In this document: positions 48,033 to 60,705 of the stretch, one piece after another | Layout: every line of letters starts with the position of its first letter | Position numbering within the stretch: the stretch's first letter is position 1 | Origin: Membranipora membranacea | Taxonomy: Eukaryota > Bryozoa > Gymnolaemata > Cheilostomatida > Membraniporidae | Assembly (NCBI GenBank): GCA_914767715.1 | Contig: OU612069.1 | Coordinates: 29,139,387 to 29,203,386, forward strand | Direction: 5' to 3' | Length of the DNA stretch: 64,000 bases | The notes under the pieces: model-generated | What the model was told of the DNA's origin: nothing | Seen by the model: only the letters and a program-made list of their open reading frames with translations | The model's database searches: none | Made by a program: the position numbers and the translations under genes

Positions 48033-51000
48033 TCAAAATTTTAGAAAAAGCTCCAGAGCTTTCACCTCTGATTTTAGTTCCTGCATTCGCAGGCTTTCCT
48101 CTGTTGAGTTTGTCGCTTGGCTAATGTCATGCTTCATTGTGTTGCTTTTTTCCTCAACTTTGCCTCTTTTAATGCTGGTGCTTCTTTCGTCCTTTGATTT
48201 TGATAGGCTGATTTGAGAGGCCTGGATGTTGGAGAAAGTTTCAACTGCTTCCTCAATTGAAGAAACCGGAGAGCCTTCTCTTTGCCAACATACTTCCTCA
48301 GGATGGGCTCTAAAATTGGAGAATGAGACATCTAAACCAAAAGTAACTATCATTAGACAATCCATTTCTTCCACTGCATGCGAGTATCACAGTTTCAATC
48401 AATATTATTTCGCTTTAAAGTTCGTTTGCTGATATGAATTGTTTACTGGGAGGATGAGGAAGATAATGCTTGGGTTTTATATCCGCATAGGATATTTATC
48501 AAAATTTGATTTGCCCTACCATCTTGCGATTGTCTCTATCTAGAAGTCTTTTTTTTTATGCACAGCTGCTGGGGTACTGGTACAAGCTTGGGTACTAAGA
48601 ACATCCATCTGATTTTCAGTCCCGATAGCTTCTGACATGTTAGACATTGGTGTCCGAAACCCTGCCATACCTGAAGACTTTGAGCAAGCTGTAATTATAT
48701 GTAGTAATGAGAAAGGGTAAAGCCATTATGTGTGTCATGGCTTACAAGTTAACCATGCATAACATGTGATTTCAAACCAATTAATCCAGATCCCTGCAAA
48801 AATTGCACTTTTTTAATATATAATATGTTAGGTGTCATTAGGCTGATATATCTCTTTTGCATCTCTGGATTACCTTTGTTCGCTGCTTTGTCTAACTCGG
48901 AATTTGAGGTGCTAGGCGGATCATTTTTATTTGCAGGGTCGGGGTACCTGCTCGTGTCTGGCATGACAGTTTCACTAGGTTTAAATGTAGCTTCAGTCTG
49001 ATCTGAAAGGTCTGGTTGCGGTATGGCCTTGCTTCGTGTTTTAGCTATCACCGATGAAGATGTGTCTGAAATTGGAATGAAAAGTAATAGCTGTCTGAAT
49101 ATGACATATGGGTTTAATTACTTGCTGTTAGTTTCTTTATTGCTAGTGGTTGTCATTTGCATATTGAAACAGCTGAAGGTTAGCGCTGCATGATTTCAAC
49201 AACAAGCTGATGCAAAGGTTTTAGCTGGTTATTTACTTAGCATATTTGCTTAGGCAAAGGTCAACACATCCCTTCATAATGACAATAGCAGTATTGAGAT
49301 TAGTATGTGGTTTATTGTTAGAATGAATCACATTATGTATGAGCTAGCTTGTGCGTTGAAAGCAAAATTCCAAGTATCAGCATATTGAGGTCGACAAATC
49401 ATGTGGTCTTATAACCTCAGATCAGCTCACAGAATTTGTTTGATGTGATCGTAGAGGGAAAACTGTTTACTAGCATTTGTAAAATTCGTAAGATGTAGCA
49501 CTTGTATTTGAAGTATTATTTTGTATGTACACTCACTGCCGGGCATTTAATTAGACTGGGTTCACCCTCATTGTCATATTCATCATTCATTACCTTGTTA
49601 TAATCCAGTTTGAAGACAAATGTCGAGTTATGCATAGCCAGAATAGTTAGAGTATTCCTTGACATCTCAGTTGAGGATGCCAGCTGTTGAATGTGACTGA
49701 GATTAACAAGGAGGCTTCGTAATGTCCTCACATCGATTGTGTCCAAAGCTGGATGATTTAGCCGCTGCTTGTCAATAAACGAGCGCAGTCTCAAAAGGGA
49801 CAGTCTGGCATTGCTCCCGGATATTTCATGCTTGTTATCTAGATAAAAAGGTTAACATACATAGAGGTTTACAACCCCAGTATATGATGTGTTGCAATAA
49901 CCAGCACTATTTTGTTAATCCAGTCAGATAACGCTTTTGATAGCTCTGACTAGATTTTGAGTTTTTTTTATAATTAAATTGAGCTTACTGCGAATTTTTG
50001 GCAGTGCCTATTCAAGCATTGCCCTGAGAGCTGGTTGAACCACAAACATCATCTCTATGACAATTTTAACTAAAATATATCCCAAAAAAAATCTATGAAC
50101 AATGGTTTTAATTGCAACATAATATAAATGGCCTAATACTTCAAATTTCCTATATTGTTCTACCAACCTATCATTGATTTTAGGTAGTGAAGAATCTCCA
50201 GCTGCGCTACCATGTAATCTCCCACATGAACTTCTTCCTCCGAACAGAGAAGGGCTAGCGGTCGCTTGACTCCGGCTAGCTCCTTACTGAGCTGAGCCTG
50301 CAGACTAGACTTATCCAGGCCTTCTGTCTCTACATCGCGATCATCAAGCTCTGTGCGTAGAGCATGGACCTATAGGTAAGATGTTGGTACATCAGTTATA
50401 TTACTGAAAAATCAAGCCAATTAACAAACCCTCCATTTTTATCTTAGATTAAAAAAAAAAGATGATCTAACTTAAAATGATGTTAAGAGTGACCAGCCTC
50501 CCTTACTGAAGTAGAGCTCGTGGCTGTCTTTGAGTTAAAATTAAATAGTTTCAAAGCAAGGGTTCACTGGTACTCTAATCTTGCCTTGTTTTGTGTACAA
50601 GTAATCTTGCGACCTATAGAGTTATTACATTATATGAGATAATCTCCAAAGAAGAAAAAATCACTCCCATTGAGATTATCATAGGCTGATATCTGTCCAA
50701 CCGGCCTATCATTCCATCGACTTGTTTCCTGGATTACCTCCATTCTAGCACACTTAGATAGATACTTAGGCTTTGTTAGATTCTGGTAGGTCAGGACAAT
50801 ACGGATGTAAATGCCGCAGTGGCAGTGAAGGTGGCCATTCACCTGATTGCCTGACTCAAATGCCCTTGCTGGAGAATCACCTTGAGAACATGAATTACGA
50901 TAGAATCAGTAGCCTATCTTTATTTTCTTTCACTTTAGGATGTTTGCAACGATGATATTATGGAAAGCTAAAGCTAGCATTCGATGATGACTGGTTACAC

Positions 51001-52945
51001 AATTATTATTAGACCCTACTATCATGATATTGATAGATATATAAACCTCTACGGCTTCAATTTCTTCTCGAGAACAAGGTATGAGTTCAATTGCATGTAA
51101 CTGAAATGTACCTATGCCAACTCTCATCTTTGAGTGGTAGACGATCTCTGAATGGGACACTGATGGCAGCAGAGATTTTAGACTTTCAATTCGATAGGGT
51201 GTATAGAGCATCTGATCCTTTGTTGAGCTGTTTGATCAAGCGAAAATATAAATCTCTGGTCTTTCTATCAGGCTGATTATAGAATCAAGAGGCCTAAACA
51301 TGAGCAGTCCGTTTATTATGATGTTTGAAAGGTGTCGATCAATGATCATGCAATGCACAGTACATGTTCAAATATTGTGTTACTCTGGCTTTGATCTGCA
51401 AGCCAATCCGAAAACCACAACTGCTTTATAGCGTTATAATGCAATATGTACTATGATGATATATCCTTACTCTGTGGTACGAAGTTCTAAGTAAGCTTGT
51501 CTGCAGAACAGGCTACTAGACTGAGCCTCTGTAGTGTGAAACCAGACATTTCTATCACACTATACACCAAATAATAATTGACTGTTATCTCCGAAACTCC
51601 CCTGAAAGTTATCGATAACTTGTAGCCGTTGGGCTACACAGCCACTGATAGTCACCTAGTTTTAAATCTTTGACAAAAAGTCTTCATAGAGGTACAATAT
51701 GCTTACTCTGCGATGTTATCATGAATGAATAGCTTCTGCAAGACACTTACTTTTTTCCACCTTCTTTATATTCCGCAGGTTTGAGGTTTACTAGAGGATC
51801 ATAGATAAGTGAGAGAAGAACAAGGAAATGACTATGTGAGCCGACGGTAGAATGATCGTGCCAGACAACAAACATACAGGAGGAAATCATTTCATTCAGC
51901 TCTTCTATACTCCGTGCATTACAATGAAGACCTTAAAAATAATAACACCAAGGTTAAGACAATAAGCAAGTGATCAAGTTTCACTGTGATCATCGGTCAT
52001 TTTGATTACCAGACAAATGGTAAATACTTACAGCATCTACATCTTATCAGATTATGCAGAAAATTTATTTTGATACAAGACATGCTTTGCTGATATTTTC
52101 ATTACCTCTGATGTTGACTTGTGTGTAAATTTATGTAGCTGGTAAAAATACAGTTAAATGTTTATCGACTGATCTAACCTACCCTTTATACGTAACTGTT
52201 TTATAACTTCATCTATGTCATCAGCTGCGTTAAAATGATTGCGGTGCAGCCCTAGGCTTAGATGCTTGTGAAGAAGCTTATCAAGAATTTTCTGCATACT
52301 GTATGCTCGCCCTTCAGTTGTGATACTGTGTTTTTCTAGCTCTCCTCTTTCTCCTATCTCCAAACACTCAACAGTGATCGGGACAATGGGCACCGATATC
52401 AAGCTCCCCTCGTGAAATCTTGTCCCTTGTCTCTTGTTTCAGCTGGTCTCTGGTAGGATAAAGTGCTGTTAATGGAAACTTGGCCCCATCCAAGTCGAGC
52501 ATCCTTTTCCAACGCCTTTGCCTTCTGTTCTCCTTGTCCGGTTGCTCAAATATCCCCTCATCAATGGCAAATTGTTTGAGTATCTGATTGCCATTTGACG
52601 CTATTTTTCCATTTCTCAAGAATACAGGGAAATTACTAGCTAACTCAGAGAAGTTTGGTCTGCCATTAGCTTCTATTGTTGCCTCTATGTTTTCTTTTGT
52701 TTTTCCCTATCAAACACATAGTTTTCTGATTTTAGCTCATAGATTGGCCTAGTGTTTTCACACTTTACGAGTGCAACTTCTCTCCTAAGATTTTGCATTG
52801 TTCTCATGGAAACGTTACGTGCCATGACAGCGGTATGTGCGCTGTCAACTGCGATTTGACCGACCACAGCTAAAGCTCCCCTAATTATCTCCTCTCTCTC
52901 TGTGTTTTCTTTTTGTGGAGCTAGGGCTGCCAAATGCAATAGCAT
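48033..52945 (-). CDS. Uncharacterised transposon-borne protein (WHDHS / GDSPA family), decayed
   Basis: The minus-strand exons in order include: about 52685-52945 (IIRGALAVVGQIAVDS...); 52190-52680 (LASNFPVFLRNGKIAS, then MLDLDGAKFPLTALYPTRD and LDKLLHKHLSLGL); 51751-51931 (VVWHDHSTVGSHSHFLV, then IYDPLVN); about 51050-51210; 50630-50890 (QGDSPARAFESGNQVNG with HCHCG); about 50175-50370 (a SAP-like LRTELDDRDVETEG, then KRPLALLCSEEE); 49516-49830; and tail exons near 48,749-49,051 and 48,033-48,315. The 52,190 exon joins the WHDHS exon in phase. I know WHDHS...YDP and HGDSPAAQFE..Q..G motifs from a repetitive unnamed family in cnidarians and other marine animals. Two frame changes (near 52,690 and 52,390) break the N-terminal part. 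It is the only gene in the element and so the transposase candidate, by inference. Confidence 0.65.
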
Positions 52946-52949
52946 TTCT

Positions 52950-54402
52950 TCTTAACTTTCCATAGACATATTTATGAGTCTCACTCATACATTCCGATCG
53001 CAGTTTTTGTATTGATGTTTGTGTTTCTCATCATTAGAAAGCCGATCCCATGCAAGTAAGTCAAAATGATTGAGAAATCTGTCTCTATCTCTATTGGTGT
53101 AGGACAACCTATAAAAAATTAAGTTTGCTTACAGTGTTGATTTTGAGCTGCCCATCTAATCTAGTGAAAGGTTTTGGTGTTGCAATATTGATTTTTCGGT
53201 ATCATTAATATGAACAAGTTGAATTAACATAGATGGCAGCTAAAACGACGAGCTCACCTGTTATGAAGATATCCACGGTTGTCTTTTTTGCTTCAAGTGT
53301 AGTTACTCTTAGTTAAATCTTTCAGCATATCTGGAAATGCCCGCATTGTCGCCACATAATCAATGTATTCTTAGAAATTGTGATACAAAACGGTCTGCCC
53401 AAATCCACACAGGGGGGTTGGATGGCGCCCATTATGTTTCAGTTTGTAAAATCCAATTATTCAGTGAAAATTACAGAACAGTATTTTCTCAGACTATTAC
53501 AATTTTACGAGCTACAGTCTCTGTTCATTTTGGAGGGAATTCAGCTCAGTTTTCCCACTCTTTTTCTGCTAATTTTATGAGTGCTCATGCTGCTCTCTCG
53601 ACCTATCAAACACCAAAGTTTTGGCTTTTAATACGGAGAGAAGAGCAGAGCAACACATCTGCAACAATTTGTTTTCGTTAGATGCTTCACCGGCAGTTTA
53701 TTAGTTATTTTTGGCAGCAAGGTGCTATTTAACTTCCTTTCATAGATTAGCTCATTATACGGTGTGGTTAGTAATACCAGTTATGTGGATGGGTGCGATC
53801 ATTTCTAAATCACATAGGCAGGGGTGGATAAGAGAACCAAGCCCCCTGATTGTATGCCTTACATGTACAGCACAATTATAGCTGGTGATAACTGATTATA
53901 AAAAACAGCACTGAAATATCAATACAGTAATGTCTTTTGCAACATAAAAGAGTTATTTATAAATACGTGCTCAGAGTTATTTTATAGTAGGGGCTCAGGT
54001 TGATAATCCACCCCTTTAGATAATAAGGTTCAGCCAAATAAAAACAGCAGAGCGTCGATGACTGATTTTTAATCATGTTTTATTTGTTTCCTCAGTTCGA
54101 TACTAACTGATTTCTTAACCGCTAATAACTGGGATTCATTTAAGCACTAGCTATAACCAGAAAAAAGAATGGTGCTTGTACCTCACATAGAACTTTTTAA
54201 ATTTGTCCCCGAAAGCGCAGAGTGTTGATAATTATAGAATTACCCATCTTTATAGTCCTGGATTTTTTCAGTATCGACACGGACCCTATTTTTCTAAAAT
54301 CCCACAAAAAAAATAAGTCCCCTATCATTATTTTGACTACAGGGTCCACAGTTTTATTAGACATCCTGATTTTAGTTGCAAGCAAGAGCAGATAATTGCC
54401 GA
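52950..54402. other. 5' region of the 6,970-bp element
   Basis: Upstream of the minus-strand gene. The minus-strand stretch at about 52,950-53,110 is a possible further 5' exon. Plus-strand frames at 53,337-53,681 have no recognisable motif. Nothing else is supported up to the right terminus. Confidence 0.4.
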
Positions 54403-54418
54403 TTTTTATCTCACTGAG

Positions 54419-54522
54419 TGATACTATAGAGATCATGGTGGTGTGATACTATAGAGATCATGGTGGTGTGATACTATAGAGATCATGGTGGTGTGATACT
54501 ATAGAGATCATGATGGTGTGTT
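54419..54522 (+). repeat. Minisatellite, 23-24 bp unit (right part)
   Basis: Four copies of a GATACTATAGAGATCATGGT unit immediately left of exon 1 of peptide copy D. Confidence 0.85.
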
Positions 54523-55750
54523 ACTTACAACAAGGATGATATAAGTGAAGTTCATTGTGTAGATTCTCTCTCCTGTACTTATCAGAGAGATAACAATGTG
54601 CCTCTGTGTGTTGTCCTGTGGTGAGCTGTAATAGTACAGACATGTCCGCCTCTCTGCTTTTATATTACTCCTCTAGAGATCTTATATCCGGTTCCAGTTT
54701 GCAGGGTATTATGGCTACCATTGGCTGACAACCGACACGTGTTTGTCATACACGGTATGTATTCAGATCTGATTTCTGTCGGTCTGCAGCAAATCGAGGG
54801 TCTTTCAAATATTAATCTCTATGACGGCTGAAGCATGTCTTTTATCTCGTTCCCATTATTTCTCCCTGCGTGTAGATCAAAGGTTTAATTTCTTCATTTG
54901 TGGTTTTCTTGCTCATTTTGTCAAAAAGGAATGGGGATGCGTGCCAACAGAGGTCCGCAGTACTTTTTATCCTTGAGAAAATGGGTTTCATTAAGAGCTG
55001 AATACAAATTTTAAAATTGCTAAGTATAAATAAGTTTTAACACAAATATGCTTTGATGACATATTTTGTTCCCTCAATATCTCAATAACAAGCTAACAAT
55101 AAATCACTTCTTGCTTGAAAATGCTTTGGTCCCTCGATATCTTAAGATAAATGCTATTTCTTGAAAGTTCCATCTTGGCACAAACATGTTATTTTGATTT
55201 CCTCACACCTTCTCACCGCTGAGTTCACCCACTCATCCAGCCAATCAACGAGAATGTGACAATGAGAGGTCAGTGACCTTGACATCAAATCATACTGATA
55301 CAAAAAAGGGTCTAGTCAAATCAAGAGTACACCTCACCTTCAACTCAAAATCAAACTGTGACTAAAATTTCACAGACATCTCATTTAAAAACTAATCTTT
55401 TACTTTTTTATTGTATTCAACGGCAAAAGTGGTCTTACTTTTGACGAATGCAGGCAGACATTTTATCATAACAACACGGTTTGACCTTACCCAAGGCCAA
55501 ACTATTCATGGCATTAGCTAAGGTTGTGGTGATCATGGTTTGAGTCAAGGTCGCTTTTAATCAGGATATAATCTAAAGCCGTGGTGTTTATAAATCATGG
55601 GAGATAACAGGAGTGTGAAATAAGGTTACGTCATCCACAACTTTTCACAAGAGAGAACTCAGACAGAAACGAAATTCTTCTTTGAGTATAGTGAATACCA
55701 AGTATACCCTTTACTTATTCCATACTGATTTCTTGCCCTGCTTTTCTCAG

Positions 55751-55856
55751 CATTCTACATCTGAAACACAGCAGATAGAATCTGGTACAATCTCTTATGA
55801 TGGAGTAGCTGGTCCACAATCAGAGTGGGTAGTTATAGGAACAGCAAGCTATACAT
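55751..55856 (+). pseudogene. Sushi/CCP-like half exon (copy Z)
   Basis: After GCTTTTCTCAG it reads HSTSETQQIESGTISYDG, then EWVVIGTASYT with the following Cys codon split by a GTGAGA donor. It is the best-preserved copy. Downstream candidate exons of the same gene are at 58,345, 59,241, 59,970 and 60,516. Confidence 0.45.
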
Positions 55857-56604
55857 GTGAGAAGGCCGCCTAACTAACACCGCTGTATCATGTTTTCCTT
55901 CCTGCAAACTGGCGTGAACCACCAAAGACAATATTTTGGAAAAGCGCTACAAATGCCGTCAAACATCCAATTACTTGGAAATGGCTGAACTTTATCACGC
56001 GTAACAAATTGATCCATTTTGAGTGTGAGGCACATGTACATGCCACCGTAGGTGAAGACAGGCAGCATTTACGTAAAGAGGAGTAAATATTATCTAGAAT
56101 TGAGTTAAGCTATAGCTCTCCGGTGACCTCATTTTGACTCGCACCAAATTTTACCAAGCTTTGGTGTATGTATAAACAAAGGGTTTTAAATGTGGTGCAG
56201 ATCTTTTGCTATTTTTATCGTGAGACAAATATACTCCCTGATAATCTGTGACAATGCAGGTGCATTCCAAATGACTGGAATTCAGGAAAAAACTGGCCTG
56301 GATTTATGCGATTATCAATTCATGGACAGGGCTTCATTGGATTGGTAGTATGCTACCATGTTGATCTAAAATAGAAGATGACAGTTTGGGCTTACCCAAG
56401 GGCAGGCTTCTTTATGCTATAGCTGCAGGCTTCTCATGGCTAAAGCTAAGGCTGCAGTGATAATGGTTATGGTGACAAGATGTTTACAAACTTAGAAACC
56501 TGTGCAAATTTGTTTAGGCTACCATTTAAATTAGATAAGGCTGTTGTGTCCATGAGAGAGGGTCAGAGTGTAAATACGCTTAACATCCACAAACTTTGAT
56601 ATAG

Positions 56605-56850
56605 GAGCAGGAGGTGGCTCTGTTGGTTAGGGCGTTGTTTTTAAGCATGCACATGTTCAAGGTCATGGGTTGGAATCCCACTGCAGTCCATCAACCACTG
56701 GCGTTTGGTTGGCCCCCAGGTCTGGTCCAACCTGCCTGCAAACGGAGAGAAAATAGGGGCAGATATTAAGGCACTACAATTTCGCCGCCCATGCATCGGG
56801 CTGTGGCGAGTGATATGACATCCGACTTTAATCAAATTTTCTTTTTAAAT
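56605..56850 (+). mobile_element. tRNA-derived SINE
   Basis: Head GTGGCTCTGTTGGTTAGGGC and GGGTTGGAATCCC, body as in 38,884. The A and B boxes are slightly decayed. Confidence 0.85.
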
Positions 56851-58200
56851 CAATCTGATAATGGAGAACCCAAAAATAAAGGCAACTGAGTATTGATTCC
56901 TGAGTGTACTAACTATACAGTAATATTTTACTGCTGCCGCTCAGGGGAATGTCTGCTTATAGAATTCTGTAAAGCTCAAAGTTAACTAATTGAGGCTCAG
57001 ATCTTGAAATTATCACCTAATGGGCAAATAATAAGCAGAAACTGATCTTCAATATCAGGGTATGAAGTAAACGCACTGGGTGATGCCTCCATTATTGTCA
57101 ACTAATAAGACTGTAACAGCCATTACGTATGCCAGATAATTAATATCATACCCTGTTTTTACTATCAGTTTGTGCAAACTATTTTCCCATTAGGTGACCA
57201 TGCCAAGATTGCAGCCTCATAATTATTAGTTTTGAGCTATATACATAATTTAATAAGCACACAGTTGCCTGTGTGGCAGCAGTGGTTGAGTATAGATTTC
57301 TAACCCTGCTTGTCTCAGCATTCTTTATCTTAAACATGGCCCTGTTGTGATAACCATTTGTTTGTATGTGATGACAGCTATGAATTATCTAAAATCACGC
57401 TCAAGATACCAAATAAATTTCATCAAATAACATACCCATTCAAATTCAGTCATATAGATTTGATCAGATGTACAATTTGTCAAAAGTGGTGACATATTGC
57501 ATCATTTTGTTGAATAAAAGTCTGTGACTTGGTTCATTGACCTCCTGCTTAAAACTTCTGAACACTTCAAGCTATGATCTTCATGAAGAAGTTTTTGCTA
57601 ATCAACTGTGATTGAAGTTTAAATAACAATGTTGTTTTTCTCGCCATATTCTGCATTTGAGAATACAGTGACATGGTTGCTTAGCACTTTTCTGGCTTTC
57701 CGCATAAATCCGGCATTCTGAGTATTAAAGGAAGTCTGATTAATCAAAGTATGTCAACGTTTCACACAAATTGACACTTTTGATGTTGTATTGTTATTTC
57801 TTTCCTGAGGCAAACACATCAATCTAATCCTATTTTGTACTCAGTATTCTTTGTAGTTCTAAACAGATTCTGGGATCCTTTAAATCAATGTAGGTGCTGT
57901 TCTTTTCATGTTTCGGAGAATCTGCCGGTTCTCTGGCAAAACCCTTTGTACGTGTGGTGATGGCTTGGTGTATGTGTGTGAATGAACTCTTAATGTGATC
58001 ATGCACAGAGGGATATGGTTAAGGCAATGTGGAGCTCAGTATATCCTGTTCTATGTTGGTTTGAATGCCAACAGAAATCCGGTTTAGCTATAAACATTCT
58101 CATGTACGTTTAGATATGTCGCTAATTGTAGACCAGGTGGTATTATTTTCCTATCAGGCATCTGTCACACAAAAACTGAATGAAACACCTTCTATCAGTT
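56850..58200. other. Non-coding stretch between cassette segments
   Basis: 57,620-57,890 is shared with 12,330-12,600. No supported gene. Confidence 0.5.
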
Positions 58201-58344
58201 CTGCACATTTATTATACCAAAAAATTAGCAGCTTTATCGGTTGACTTCATAATGTTAATGTCTTCAGAAAAATTTTCTGATTCATTCTTGAAATTTTGAG
58301 TTTTATTTTTCTTAAAAACAAAGACACCTACAACTTTACTATAG

Positions 58345-58443
58345 GCTGTTCGAATAATGTTTGGACCACTTTGCCACCAAGTTGCTCCCATCCTTTTGGG
58401 GGCTGTCAGCTGCCTGAAGATGAGGGAACAACTCAAAATTCAG
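58345..58443 (+). pseudogene. Sushi/CCP-like exon candidate (copy Z)
   Basis: Acceptor TTTACTATAG, then CSNNVWTTLPPSCSHP and GGCQLPEDEGTTQNSG. Homologous to 15,384 and 44,799. Confidence 0.4.
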
Positions 58444-59240
58444 GCAAACTGGGTCATTCCAAAATTGGACAGTTTTAATAGTGACCTACATTGATCCATT
58501 AAACACAGTAATTACACTCAGAGCCTATCTATGTGTTACAGGACAGCAGGTGGAGTACTGTAGGCAGCACGTTGATCTGTTTGTGTGGGATGGAGACAAG
58601 AGTTGATTCTGACTGCATCACTAAAAAGTTCACAGGTAGATCAGCTTCAACTAAAGCAGACACACCTCACCTCAACCGAGAGAATCAGATAGCTGTCTTC
58701 TAACCAAAAATAATTCTGGGGATTTAATTGTAATCAAATATTCACTCTCATTTAGCCAAACACTTTGTGTTCGAATGGAAGAAACTGTCAACATATCTAA
58801 CAAAACAGTGAGAAGACGAGATTGCATTGCGAGAATGAATGTTTACCAGACAGCCTGTAGAGTAGAGTAGAGAAGTGTAGTGGTCACGGGAGCAAATGCT
58901 CTGAATTTGGCACCGCCTGAAATAGCTAACTTTGAGGCTAGCTTACATTTAATCTACGTAAAGCCACACCTCAGCTGGCCAAATTTAGTGCTAGCTAACA
59001 TAAAGTCACCCTCACATTAGCTAAACTAAACTGTAGCTAATATTTACTCGTCTAAGAATATCTAATATTTGATGATAAAATTGTCAAATTATGTTGATGT
59101 AACACAATGTTGGGGAGTTCAGTAATCCATGTTTAATTATCCCATTACAGAGGACTTGATTTGTAATGTATTCGGATATCAGCCCTCATCAGCCTCTCAT
59201 TGCTCTTATATCTGACAGCTGAATGTTTCATATTTGACAG

Positions 59241-59347
59241 CTGAGTGGAACTGTGTAGCCCGACAGGTGGTTGCAGATAACACCAGTCAGCTAACTTGTC
59301 TCCTCCGCAGCTTCAAGAATAATGATCTACTCAAAATTAAACTACAA
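59241..59347 (+). pseudogene. Conserved exon candidate of the plus-strand cassette gene (copy Z)
   Basis: Acceptor TTTGACAG, then EWNCVARQVVADNTSQLTC and SFKNNDLLKIKLQ before GTCAGT. Homologous to 17,839 and 33,056. Confidence 0.4.
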
Positions 59348-59969
59348 GTCAGTATCTTACACAAAGTTCAGAGTTATTGAGAAGCTAAAATGTGGCAGGT
59401 CCTCAAGTTTGATAGTTATCAATCCCTTCTAATAGTCAAGAAAGTTAATTCAGAGATAAAATTCAGGATAAATTGTTATGAGCATTAAAATAGTATTCAA
59501 ATTTGGCAAGATCAAAAGCATTCAACAAGCCCTTTAATATAGCAGATGGGGCCATACATGTAATCCTATTTGCATTTATGGTTGTTTTAACTATCTCAGC
59601 GTAATTATCTCAGCGTAACTATCTCAGCGCAACTATCTCAGCTTAACTATTGCGGGGCTGGGTTAAGACTGCACACTGCTCTATACTTTACATCTGTTGA
59701 TTGTATCCCATGATGAACTGCTGTGTTTTCCAGCCTTGTGCTCCTAATTTTACAGAGAAAAGTTGCATTGTAGGAAGGGTGGTGGCTGCTGTATTGGATA
59801 CTTTATATGATACCAAAGAATCAGTCAATGAATATTTTAAAATATGTGGTGCTGTTGACTAATCTATCATTTAGTCTTTGAATATATAACTGAATGGAAG
59901 ATACCAGATATTCTGCTAGTTATAGATATTTATGTGTGTGATTGTAATCTATTTTGTGTGTAACGTCCT

Positions 59970-60180
59970 ATCTAAGTTACCACACATTGGCTGGTCTGCA
60001 GTGATGGCTCTGTTCATGCTCAGCCGTAGTCTGATACAGACAGCCAGATGTGAGAACGTAGGTAATACTCTGGATCTATTCCTCTGTATAATAAAAGATG
60101 GTATGTACGGAGCTCTGAGATGTAGTGAGACTATGATATCTAACTGCCATAGAGGCTGGTTAAGCATATCATCTACCTCC
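59970..60180 (+). pseudogene. Conserved exon candidate, and empty site of the CACTA insertion
   Basis: The segment 24,368-24,580 recurs here directly joined to the sequence that precedes the CACTA element in the first copy (CGTCCTA|TCTAAG at 59,970/59,971). The plus frame with MYGALRCSETMISNC is open, but the donor is changed to GTTAAG. Confidence 0.4.
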
Positions 60181-60515
60181 ATTCTATAACTTTACCCTCT
60201 GTTAGAATATTTGATGGTTTTGCTAAAAAAAATTTCACTTCGATGAACAGACTTGCTTTCTTGGTCTTTCAATTAGGCAAGATCGTGCCAGGAACATTCA
60301 CCAAGGATGTATTTAGTTCATTTAAGGAGTGAGCAATTTTGGAAAAGAACTCTAGCAAGAATTTATTGATCTTGACAGGTTTTAATTGAATGACCGCCTA
60401 CCTGACACCACAATCGCTCTTATCACCACATTGGGCAATAAAACTGTCAATTGAATCCAGAATTTAATTTGTTTCTGGTGCACAGTCCTTATTTTTATTT
60501 TATTTTTACTTTCAG

Positions 60516-60705
60516 ATTGGTTTCGAGGAGCAGGGAAAGATGTATTGCTTATGAGTGGTTAGGAGTTTATATACAGATTAGTCACACTGGCATTGAGACA
60601 CTTCTAGTATTGAATGTGACAGGTTTAGGGATATGAACATTTACATTTTGTGTATCAGATTTAATCTGTAGATTCCTAAATAAAGCTGAATACTGAATTA
60701 TAGAT
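60516..60705 (+). pseudogene. Last exon and 3' UTR of the plus-strand cassette gene (copy Z)
   Basis: Acceptor TTTACTTTCAG, short tail, AATAAA at 60,679-60,684. About 35 bp upstream lies the empty site of the 1,018-bp hAT element. Confidence 0.45.

Larger units (their letters stand above)
47449..54418. mobile_element. 6,970-bp DNA transposon with 16-bp TIRs and TGA target duplication
   Basis: The left end CTCAGTGAGATAAAAA (47,449-47,464) is the exact inverse of the right end (54,403-54,418). The flanks are TGA on both sides (47,446-47,448 and 54,419-54,421). Removing the element with one TGA restores the GTGTGATACTATAG unit of the surrounding minisatellite. The same intron in copies A and E has no insertion. 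The element carries a multi-exon minus-strand gene of an uncharacterised repetitive family. A 3-bp target duplication is used by CACTA, PIF/Harbinger and some other superfamilies, but the termini and protein match none I can name with confidence. Confidence 0.87.
46417..54555 (-). pseudogene. Peptide gene copy D: split by a 7-kb insertion, exon-2 donor altered
   Basis: Exon 1 (54529-54555) encodes MNFTYIILV behind a TATA box at 54,657. Exon 2 lies at about 47120-47158 and exon 3 at 46417-46537. Exon 3 keeps all six cysteines with the same spacing as copies A and E, but its prepiece is shorter (VYLYDGGY) and its C-terminus is extended to CAWFWW. The exon-2 donor, GG|GTAAAT in A and E, reads GCGGTGAAA here. 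Splicing there would leave exon 2 two bases short and shift exon 3 out of frame to an early stop. Intron 1 contains the entire 6,970-bp element. An unseen alternative splice could rescue it, but a pseudogene is more likely. Confidence 0.7.

Noticed and set aside
53337-53681. Plus-strand frame of 114 residues in the 6,970-bp element
   Set aside because: No motif, no splice context, and an overlapping second frame of similar length; probably chance.
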